A stretch of 64,000 nt of DNA from Bettongia penicillata ogilbyi. Lineage: Eukaryota > Chordata > Mammalia > Diprotodontia > Potoroidae. The stretch is taken from assembly GCA_023548195.1 (NCBI GenBank), contig JAJHZJ010000531.1:2776802-2840801 (forward strand). Reading direction: 5' to 3'. Positions 54,868 through 64,000 of the stretch are shown here, piece after piece. The notes under the pieces are model-generated. The model saw nothing but the letters and a program-made list of their open reading frames with translations. It was not told where the DNA came from and did not search any database. The stretch's first letter is position 1; the number at the start of each line of letters is the position of its first letter. The position numbers and the translations under genes were made by a program.

Positions 54868-54990
54868 CAGCAAAGTACAAGATCCTTGAAGGTAGGGACT
54901 ATTTCATTTTTGGTATATTTCTAGTGCCCTGTATAGTGCTTGGCACATTGAAAATGCTTTATAAATACTTGCCTAATTGAATTTCTTAGG
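54868..54990 (+). mobile_element. L2 LINE 3' terminus
   Basis: 'gatccttgaaggtagggact' and 'gtatagtgcttggcacattg', ending 'cttgcctaattgaat'. Confidence 0.8.
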
Positions 54991-55069
54991 GTAAATGGAA
55001 AAATAACAGATAATAAAAAGATACCATACTACTTAACTATCATTTCATCTCTGTTTTCTTTACCAAGGA

Positions 55070-55565
55070 AAATGAGCTTCAAATTAGGAAATATAGAATA
55101 AAAATGATTTATAGAAAATTGAAAACCTAAAATAATTAAAGACTTAGTCTATGAGCCCTTAGCAAACCTCAATAAGATCAAACTAACATGCTTATACAGA
55201 CTACATCCCAGGCCACTGAAAGCTTTCGTGTTTATGATTGATGGGCCACTTTTAGAGAGTTTAGAAAAACTGAAGAGGAAAAACTGAATAATTAGTGATA
55301 TGTGAATGCCTAGATTTTCAAAAATAGTAACAACATTATACCTTCCAACAATATGCTGGTGAGGTTAAATATAATTCCTCACAAAATTCTAGAAGGCATT
55401 AATATAGGGATAGTTTTAACTATTTAGGAATAGAAGCAGTGATTTCCTACATGATGCATTAATTTTTCATTAATAAGTCATTCCAAATCAAGTTCATGTC
55501 CTTTTTCTGAGAGAATAAATTTTTGAGATGGAAATGAAAAACTGCACTTGCCCTCCAGAAGCATG
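55070..55565 (+). mobile_element. CR1/L3-type LINE reverse-transcriptase fragment
   Basis: 'gatgggccacttttagagag' (55240), 'gcctagattttcaaaaatag' (55309), 'ctcacaaaattctagaaggc' (55378, the decayed 'gkiLE' block) and 'ggaatagaagcagtgatttc' (55427) follow the CR1/L3 ORF2 reverse-transcriptase start. Frames are broken. Confidence 0.65.
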
Positions 55566-55734
55566 TTTTCTATTGCCAATATCAAGCAAACAATTATTTT
55601 AATGTGTAAACATTCTAAAACTATGACATAGAGTACAATGTTTTGAATAAATCCCCCATGTCACAGGGAAGCACAAATTGTAACACAAGTTCTAAGTTTT
55701 GCCTGTGCATTTTGACTCATATTTAAGCAAAATG

Positions 55735-57450
55735 CTCACTTTGTACAATAATGGCTAAGGGAAGAAGCCTTAACTAAACAAGGGATAGAAGTAATCAGGG
55801 ACAAGGTGGATAAGCAACTGAGAATGGGGTGGTACAACAGAGTGGCATGTCCAGATCTATGTATAAAAAGGATTATTATAGTAGATGGATCAGAGGGGAG
55901 AGAGTGGAAGAGACTACACAATGGTCTGTAAGGAAATGACTACAAGAGTCTGTAAAGAGACTGTCACAATAATCAAGGTGGGCAATAACTGTGACTTATT
56001 AGAGTGGTGTCAATGGATATACAGAGGAAAGGGATGAACATCAGAGATGTTCCAAAGGTGAAATCATTAGGACTTGATAACTAAATAAATGTGAGGCAAA
56101 AAGAGAAAAATCAAAGATAAACCCAAGCTTATAAACAAAAAATTAAGTAAAAAGTGGTGCCACAGACAAAAAATAATAATATTAGCAAAAGAAACAGGTA
56201 TAGGAGAAAATATAATAAATTGACTTCTGGATATGTTGAATTTAAGGTAATAATGAGATATTCAAGTAGAGATGTTAAGAACACAGTTGGAAGGTTGAGT
56301 CAAACTCAGGTGAAAGGTAAGGTCTGGAAAAATATATTTGGAAGCTATCTGCATAGAGATAAAGTCACGACTGTAAGCACGAATGAGTTTGACAGGTCAC
56401 AGTCTAGAAAGAAAGAGAGGCTTAGGAGGAAACCACATTAAAAGTTGGGGATGGGAAGATAAAGATAGAGAAAGAGTAAAGAAGGTAGAGTAGTTGGGCA
56501 TTGAGGAGTAAGGTTAAGAGAATTCTACATGCAATCTCTGAAACCAAGAAAGGTAAGAATATTCAGTAGGAGGTTATGCTAAAGCAGAAGATACTTCAGA
56601 GAGAATTAGGATTAAAATTATATATTGGATCCAATCATTAGGAGTCCATTGGTGACCTATAAGAGAACAATTTCAAGAGAGTGGTGCTGGCAGAAGCCTA
56701 AGCATCATAGATTGAAGAGATAGCAGGTAGTAAAGTGTAGGCATTAGGTATAGACAAGTTTACCAAAATCTGTAGCAGTGAAGAGGGTAGGGAAATAGAA
56801 GGAACTTTACCTGAGTGAGCATGGGAGTGGGGGAGAAAGATAAGAGAAGATTTGGAATAGTTGTTTTTGGCAGTGAGATAGGAAAACAATATTGAGAAAG
56901 AAGGACTGGGGACAGCAGTTAGGTCCCAGTTGATAAACAATGAAGCCAATGACTGGCTATAACAAATTGCTAGTGAGGGAAGTCAGTTTGCCTTCATGAT
57001 TTTCCATACCAGGGTTAAACTGTCATGAAACAGAACTGAATAAGAATCGGTTTATTCACCCAGAAATGGTAGAAGAGTTGAGGCAAAGGATTCTTGGATA
57101 ATAACTGGAATAGGTAATATTGTCTAAAAGAATGGGGATGTGTCAAGGGAGCCTTTCTGGAAAGAAGGTTTAATATGAAAGAGATAGGATAAAAGATGGT
57201 GGTTGGACGGTGAAATTTTAAAATTTCTGTTCCAAGTGATTGTGGTATCTACTGTATGATTGACATGAGATGGAGAAGAGTTTTGCCTGAGCTAAGGAAA
57301 TTAAGAAATTTAAAGGGTAGATTGCTAAAGGGATCATAAGTATGAATATTGATACCGCCAAGGAACATGGCAGCAGATGAGAAGAAACAAAAGAATCTTC
57401 ACCTACTGAGGTAAGCTTGGGGATAGACCATTGTTAAGGAAAGGGATGGA
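55735..57450 (-). mobile_element. Long L2 ORF2 remnant, inverted
   Basis: Runs on the - strand from about 57450 to 55735 through the L2 ORF2 reverse-transcriptase region and C-terminus. Marks on the + strand are 'atatgttgaatttaaggtaa' (56231), 'ggaagctatctgcatagaga' (56340, complement of the block preceding the YADD motif) and 'ggagtccattggtgacctat' (56641). Short - strand frames (55736-55921, 56698-56949) are relics. Confidence 0.7.
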
Positions 57451-57869
57451 ATTCACTATGGCCAATGGTAACACTCTCAGATACCTTGGGGTTACCTTCA
57501 CCAAAACTTATATAGCATTGTTTTTTGCACCATTTCACACACTATCACATGTACATATCACATAGCTCAACAAACCTGATTCTACACTTAATGAGCAGCA
57601 AAATTCCTACTTAAAAGAGTGAAAATATCTCCCCAAAACATGCACATATATTTGCTTCAATATAGAACAATGAAAAGACCACTATACTCAAAGTCAATAA
57701 AAAAAGTTATTCTCCTTACTGTAAGTATAGCACTGTACCACTTATTGGAAAAGATGCAGTTTTTTAAAAGACATAATGGGGGAGGTGTGAGATGTAACAC
57801 ACAAATAGTTACAGTACACAATATTAGAAAATAGATACATTAGAGAATTACTCATCTTCCCAAAAAAAT

Positions 57870-59310
57870 AATTTCTATGAACTATGCAGGGAGAAGGGAG
57901 CAGGAGGTGCATGGATGAAGGGAAAGAGGTTCCTAAGGTAAGGTGCTATTGGAATTGAGCTTTAAAGGACAGGTCAGAATTCCACTGGGAAAAAAAATAA
58001 GAGTAAGTCAGGTATAAGGAATATTCACAACAAAGATATACAGGCAGAATAAGATAGTTCATGTTTTGGGGCAGAATATTATCCATTTTGGTTAAAGTTT
58101 AAAGTACATGGGGAAAAGTTATGTATGAAATATAACTAGGAAGATAAAGTAATAGGGTGGTATAAAGCATCCTGAATGACAATAAAAAAGATTTTAAAGT
58201 TATTCAATGAATAATAGAATCACTGAAGATTTAGGGGAAGGGGAGGAATGTGACCTAGTAGTCGCATTAGAAAGATTATTTTGGCAGTGGTATAAAAGAT
58301 AATTTAGAGAACAGACAGTGTGGTTTGGGGAAGATATGTAAGCAGGATATTACAATAATCTAGGAGGTGAGATAGGGAATGTCATTGAGAAAGAACCTAG
58401 TTGCTAGTCATATATGAAAGATGTGGGAAAGGGAAGAATCAAAGAACTACATGGCTGTAAACCTTGGAGAATAAACAAATAAAGATGCCATAGACAGAAA
58501 GTCATAACAAAGTCACAAGGAAGAACAAATTTAAAGGGAAAGATTTTAATTACATCTCAGAACTTAGTTGAGTTAAAGGTATTGATGAGATATAAAAAGT
58601 GAAGATGTCCATTAGATAGGCAGAGATTCAAGTCTGAGGCTTTGAAATTAGGACCAGTGAGTGATATAATTTTGGGAATTACCTGCCTAGCAATGATAGT
58701 TAAAATGCAGGACTGAATGAGCTTGCCAAGAGAGTATGGAGAAAATAATTAAGGCCAAGAACAATACCTTAAATTGTCAGGACTGATAAAAAGTCATTAA
58801 GTTTAACCATTATGAAATCAATGATGCCCAATGAGCAAGCTGAGTAGAGTAGAAGAGGCAGAAACTCGGTAACAAATAGTTGACAAGAGAGGAGAGAAAG
58901 CAGTGAGGAAGAGGTCAAAACATGGAGAGACAACTTTTTTTCAAAAATTATCGTAACGCAGGGTTGGAGGGAGAAGAGGTAGTAATTGGATGGAGGACGT
59001 GAATCAAGAAGCAGTTTCTTGAGGTATGGATTGAAAACACCTGACCATGCTTGTAGGGAAATGAAAAGGAAGATGGGAGACATTAGAGATGCACAAGAGG
59101 GAGGGAACGACTGCAAGAGCAAGATTCTCGGAAGAGACAGAAAACAATGAGATCGGGGTGAAAGCAGAGGGATTAGTCTATCTGAGAAGGGATAGGTCTT
59201 CTGTGACCAAAGAAAAGGAGGAGGAAGATATCAGTTATACTGAAGGATGGGGGAGAAAAGCAGGAGTTCATATGTGTGGGATGGCCTCAGTTTCCTCAGT
59301 GAAGTAAAAG
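57870..59310 (-). mobile_element. Long L2 ORF2 remnant, inverted
   Basis: The - strand frame 58769-59122 retains recognisable reverse-transcriptase order: a decayed 'PLLKK ... PSNYRPISLLP' block (PYLKKLLLDSRPPSNYYLFS, about 58965-59025) followed by a degraded 'SQLLSFL ... ALSKVTN' block. The part to the left (57870-58440) is the C-terminal end. It overlaps the family region of 55.7-57.4 kb, so it is a separate insertion. Confidence 0.75.
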
Positions 59311-59394
59311 TTTAGATCACTCACTGAAAATGTGCAGAAGGAGCTGCAGTAAAAGACAAAAAAAGCTTTGAATGGTGTCTTTAGAGAATGAGTC

Positions 59395-59625
59395 CTAATA
59401 AAAGTCAGGGGCATTGTGGTTTAATGGAATGTTTCAGGAAGACCTGGGTTAAAGTCCTGACTTTAATACATAATGGTTGTGGGAAGCTAGGCAAGTCACC
59501 AAATTTCTTACTGCCCTGTACAAGTCTTTAAGACTATAAGTTGAAGAGTTGGGTGTCTATCTGCACTGGTACAGCAAGTTTCCTCAATAGAAGTTCCCTC
59601 TATGTTGAGTCCTGTTACTGAATAT
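59395..59625 (+). mobile_element. tRNA-derived SINE
   Basis: Head 'gggcattgtggtttaatgga', B-box-like 'gacctgggttaaagtcctga', then 'gtctttaagactataagttg' and 'agtttcctcaatagaagttc'. Same family as 30.35 kb. Confidence 0.8.
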
Positions 59626-59639
59626 ATAGAGCAATGAGA

Positions 59640-61110
59640 AACCAAGCAAGATTTGTTTTCAAATTTCATTTTCAGAAATGTGATAAGGAGTAATTAGGAG
59701 AACTAAGATAGGGTTCTTGACCACTGATGGGGTATTTTTTAATTCAACTTGGGCAAATGCAGACTTATTGTCAGAAACAACTGTTTCTTCATTTAACTGA
59801 AGATTCAGAGATTTGATATTGATCTAGAAGAATGACAAATCAATTTTGAAAACTAGTCTACCATAGTTTGAAGTCTGTCTATGAAAGGAATTTGGAAAAT
59901 TCTCAAAATGCACCTGAAAAATCAGATTCTTGGGTTACATCAGGTCAATTGGCATAAGCAACAATTCTTTAGTGTTTTCAGTATCAAAAATTATTCCGGA
60001 CCACAAGACAAAGTTTCTAGCCATGAGAACAAATTGCAACCTGTTATGTGGCCAATATTACAGTTTTCCCATAAAAATAAGCATCTTGTATTGATAACTG
60101 TTGAATGACTTGAATTCTGGATATAGTTTCTGTACTTGTCACCCCTTCTGTACCCAATTATGGAACTATATGGAACCCATGCATTTTTAACCTTTTAATT
60201 AAATCTAATTTGATTTTATTATCCTGAGAAGGTGGGCCAAAGAGGCTTTTGTTAATATCACAACATCCGGTGAAGGCCTAAGCTTTTAATCTGGGCTTCT
60301 AGTTACAGATGGCTCAGGGCATCAGCATGCTATATTGCTCTCCCAAGATTGCAATAATGTTTGTTGAATTAAAGTATGTGTTGAATTGTAGACAATATGC
60401 AGTCATAAGCTGAGTAAAACACTTCAGGGCAGCGTATTTGGTAACAACAAACACTGTAGTCTTATTATGTAGGGAAAAGTCCTACAAGAGGACAGTGATC
60501 ATCAAAAAATATACGGTGGGATTTCTTGACTCTAGCTTCTTTGACAATTTGCTTATGGTCATTCTGTCAATGACATTGCTCTTGAATAATAATTGTTGTC
60601 TCAAGAGAATTTGGTATTTTTGTGGTTAAACACTCCTATCATAAGATGAATTAATCAGTGATAAAGAAAAGCAATAGCTTTTGCTCATAAACACATGATT
60701 AGGAAGTCAATAACTTCTTAGTATTCTTGGCATCATTCTCTAGCTGTCACTATCTAAATCTAGGAGTGCCTCTTTTCCCTGGGGGACAATGAAGGGGATG
60801 AGCAAGTTTCCTTTTTAGGAATTCAAATGGTAAACATTGAGTATACATAGAAAGACTTTAACTTCTTGTTTTAGTACCATGGTTTTCCTGCACTTAGATG
60901 GGTTGAATACCTGTATTATTAAGGAAGTAGCCTAAGAAAATGTCATCAGGAGGTTCCATTCCATATTACTCTTTTACCCCATTCAGACCCCTCATGAACT
61001 AAAACCATATAGTCCTTCTTTCTGCAGGTTCTTCTTCTGATCTTTTGATCAGGATATCACAGAAATATAATGTTGATACTTAGAATTCTGGATCTCCATG
61101 AAATATTAGA
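59640..61110. other. No recognised feature
   Basis: About 1.5 kb of unassigned sequence. Frames at 59881-60108 and 60438-60629 show no domain. Confidence 0.35.
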
Positions 61111-61114
61111 AAAT

Positions 61115-61320
61115 CATAGAATGATAGATTTAGAGTTAGAAAGTGGCCTCTAAAAGGAATCTAATTCAATCACCTTCTTTTGCAGATGAGGAAACTGAAG
61201 CCTAAAGAGATTAATTGACTTGTCCATGGTCATACAAGTAGTAAGTGGAAAATCCACAATTTGAAGCTTAATCCTCTAAATACAAAATCCATCATTCTTT
61301 CCATTATATCACACCATGTG
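61115..61320 (-). mobile_element. MIR/THER-type SINE, inverted
   Basis: 'gttagaaagtggcctctaaa' (61135), 'ttgcagatgaggaaactgaa' (61180) and 'ttccattatatcacaccatg' (61298, inverted head). Confidence 0.8.
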
Positions 61321-61324
61321 CTGG

Positions 61325-62085
61325 GATAAAGGAGATTCCAACCTGAAGCCATTTAACTCAGAATGTCCTTCAGTGAGTTTGAACTTCTTGAGTAATACTA
61401 TCAATGATCACTTATCCATAACTTTGGATAAAATCAAGGTTTGCAAAGATTCCTCTTCCCACACATAAAAAAAGCAAGTTGACCGACATACCTACCTTAT
61501 GAACAATTCAGTTTCACCTTGCCATCAGGCTTACAGTATTTTCAATATTCTTCTGCTACCCCTTCAGAAATTAATCTTTTACAACAGACAATTAAAAGAG
61601 AAGGAAAAAAAAAAACTAGGTTTGGGTATAATTTTACATGGGAGGGTTAGCTGTATTGAACCAGTTTCCACTAGAGTATTCAATTGGTGGGAGGAGGATG
61701 GTAGACTTGATGAAGGGGTGAGCTGAACACTGAGATAGAAGAGAAATTCCACACAGAAAGGATGCGGAGGTAGGAACCTTGTAAAATTTCTTTCATTGTC
61801 TTCTATTTGTCATTTTAACTACAGCTTTCCTTGCTCCAGAAGCAGTCTGCCAGTAGTTTGTTGGATAGTGCATATGAGCATGGTCTGAAAAAGAGGAGAT
61901 AGCTTTACCAAGCTGCTACTGGGAAGCACTGCTCCATCCAATAGTACTCTGTGCTTGTCCCCTGCCTCAAACTAGTATGTTGTCCGTAAGAGTAATCATG
62001 TGCATTTTGGAATTGTTTACCTTTCCACACTTTATTTAGTGGCCTTTCAGATCCCTTTCAACTCTCAGTATCTGGAGTTCTAGGA
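61325..62085. other. No recognised feature
   Basis: Unassigned sequence with an A run near 61607. The frame at 61499-61726 has no family resemblance. Confidence 0.35.
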
Positions 62086-62089
62086 GGGG

Positions 62090-63600
62090 ATGAAAGGATA
62101 GGGATAGGGAGGGAGGGAATATAGAGAATGAAGAGAAAGAGGATATGGGCAATCTTGGGAGAGGCCCATCTTTAAGGATCAGGAAGAAAAGTCAATGAAA
62201 ACCAAGAGGTCAGAGAGGAAAGAGAAAAGTCATTCCAGTGTAATATCATGGAATCTAGGAGATGAGAGATTATCAAGAAGGAGGGGATAATTAACAAAGT
62301 TATATATTAGAAATGCAATTAAGGATGGATTTTAAGCCATTGGATGTAATGACTAGGAAGTCATTGAAGAGCAGTTTCAATAGAATTGTGGGGAAAGAAG
62401 TCAGATTGCAAAGGGGTAAGGGATAAGTTTGTGGAAAAGATTTAGCAGAAATGAGTCTAGACTACTACATTTGGCAGTGGATCAGAGAGAAGCAGCTTAA
62501 GAAGAACAGGGTCAAAGGAAAAAAAATTTTTGATAAAGGACACTTGAACAAGTTTGCAGACAGAAGCAAAAGAGATCATGTGAAATTGAAGACAGAGCTG
62601 GGAAAATGTGGATGATAGGTGAAGCAAGGTCCCAGAAAAGATGGGAAGAGATTAGACCAAGGATATCATGAGAGGGATTAACTTTTCAAGAAGAAAAGCA
62701 ACCTCAATCTTTGAGGCTGGGAGGTAGGAATGAAGGAGAAAATAGAGAAATAAAGTATAGTAGAGAATAGAATAAATAGATCTATAGGCAGGAAGACCTG
62801 TCATCAAATATTGTCTCAGATAATTACTAGCTATGAGACCCCGGGAAAGTCACAACCTCTCTCAGCCTCAGTTTTCTTATCTGTAAAATAAATAAATAAA
62901 ATAAAATAAATAAAATGAGGGCATTGAACTTCATGGCCTCTAAGGTCCGTTGTGGTTCCAGATCTCTGAGTTAATGGGCCTAAATTCACAGCAGATTCTT
63001 CAATCCAAGTAAAGTGGAAGTCAAGATTATCTGCAATGAACAAAGGAAAAGATGGCGACATTGAGGGCTTAAATAGAAGGAATTTTTGGAAAATCTGCTG
63101 TGAAATGCATGATAGAAAGTCAAATAGGATATGAATAAAAGAATTTCCATGCAGCAATGAGAACCCAATTGAGTTCATATGCCACTAATTTGTAATGAAT
63201 CCAAACAGTGTATTTTCATCATTCCCACATGCATTAATTATTAAGTGACTCAGAAGTACAAACAGAGAAAATAAATGGAGAGATACCCAGAATCTGGTCT
63301 TAGAAGGAAAGGTGCCAGGAGATAAGGTATTCAGGAGCGGAGGTGAATTCTTCATTGAAAATGACTGACTATTGACTTGAAACTCACCAGGGGGGGATGG
63401 AAGAATTAATTTAGGGTGATAGACTGGGAGGATAATTAAATAAATAAAGCAAATGAATGGATGACTAAGGTAGTGAAAAAGAAGAGAATTCAGCTTTCTA
63501 GGACATAGAATAAGATAAATATAGGAACGAGGAGGCAGGAATGGAGTGCTTCAACGAGAATCAGGAAAAGTAGTTTTTCTTGCTGATTAACCCCAAAATT
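62090..63600 (-). mobile_element. L2 ORF2 remnant, inverted, split by a SINE
   Basis: 'gactaggaagtcattgaaga' (62351), 'agaagtcagattgcaaaggg' (62396) and 'gagaagcagcttaagaagaa' (62487) are the complement of the L2 reverse-transcriptase region. After the SINE (62772-62975) a less certain continuation (62985-63600) leads to the - strand frame 62831-63178. The right half is weaker. Confidence 0.55.
62772..62975 (+). mobile_element. MIR/THER-type SINE with internal (AAAT)n
   Basis: 'ataggcaggaagacctgtca' (62785), 'ctctcagcctcagttttctt' (62858), then AAAT repeats at 62884-62916 inside the 'ctgtaaaatgaggg' core, then 'atggcctctaaggtccgttg' (62933). Confidence 0.85.
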
Positions 63601-63604
63601 CTGA

Positions 63605-64000
63605 ATTTCAAAAAAAACAATCATGGGAAATACATTCTTGATGTCATGACCAAAGATTTACATAGAATTGAATTCAACTCAAGAGGTATGTATAAGAAAA
63701 ACACATAGTCAAAACATAAGTCACACATGACACTGCATTTTATTCCTTGAATGTGTAGAACCAAATATCTGAATGGAACTGAAGGGAGGGATGGTATACA
63801 TGTGACAGGAATTGAGGGTGATAGAAACTTGGATATATGTTTCTTCCTACCTTCAAATATAAGCTATTGGAGGGCAGGCATGAAGTCTTGAATAAGTTTT
63901 CTATGAGAGTTCTGAAACATTTTAAGTCCATAGACTATGTTAACAAGGCCAGAGGATGTTTATAATAACTATTCCACCCAATCTCACTGACCCCTGGAAA
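63605..64000. other. No recognised feature
   Basis: Unassigned sequence. A short 'aagctattggagggcaggca' block (63862) could be a scrap of an L2 3' end. Confidence 0.35.

Noticed and set aside
54596..54880. 94-codon hydrophobic - strand frame
   Set aside because: Antisense to A-rich DNA, which yields Phe/Leu/Ile-rich translations. No conserved motif.

Overview
The window is mammalian and most likely marsupial nuclear DNA with no host gene that I can support. The evidence is the repeat content: ORF1-only LINE-1 elements of the HAL1 (half-L1) type, a tRNA-derived SINE with the MAR1-type 3' body, many MIR/THER-type SINEs, long old L2 and CR1/L3 copies, marsupial-type L1 3' ends, hAT and mariner MITEs, and very long simple repeats. 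Nothing prokaryotic or viral in layout is present. The exact species cannot be read from the sequence. Repeat families are named from memory of their consensus sequences, not from a database search, and the edges of old copies are approximate.

Layout. 0-16.5 kb: decayed L1, L2, CR1 and MIR fragments, two short perfect duplications (an inverted 45 bp pair at 5.8/6.6 kb and a direct 41 bp pair at 13.1/13.8 kb), a perfect 78 bp tandem duplication, and a hAT MITE inside a SINE. 16.88-19.83 kb: a full-length HAL1 element on the + strand inside a SINE, bounded by a 13 bp target-site duplication. 20-34 kb: MIR, CR1, L1 3' ends, an LTR-like segment, a second hAT MITE inside a SINE, and a reverse-transcriptase remnant at 33 kb. 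34.6-37.3 kb: long polypurine/polypyrimidine microsatellites; an L1 ORF2 remnant here is split by an L2 copy that itself carries three microsatellites. 40-43 kb: an inverted L2 with an ATGAG/ATGGG array, a MAR1 SINE, more SINEs and a mariner MITE. 43.14-48.11 kb: a HAL1 on the + strand (18 bp target-site duplication) interrupted by a second HAL1 on the - strand (14 bp duplication, one mismatch). 48.2-51.4 kb: two inverted copies of an unclassified repeat. 52-64 kb: an inverted L1 ORF2 end, a hAT MITE, a CR1 fragment and three long L2 ORF2 remnants, all on the - strand.

The most coherent biological system is the HAL1 family. Three copies share a GC-rich 5' leader, one ORF1 (RNA-binding coiled-coil protein), a purine/G-rich 3' UTR of about 1 kb and an A-rich tail, and none has any ORF2. 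HAL1 ORF1 resembles the L1 RNA-chaperone protein. The missing endonuclease and reverse transcriptase must have been supplied in trans, presumably by L1. The inner - strand copy keeps a 366-residue ORF1 frame with one premature stop. All host-protein claims were rejected or kept as low-confidence observations (an unexplained hydrophobic frame at 13.5-13.9 kb and an alanine-rich frame at 7.5 kb).
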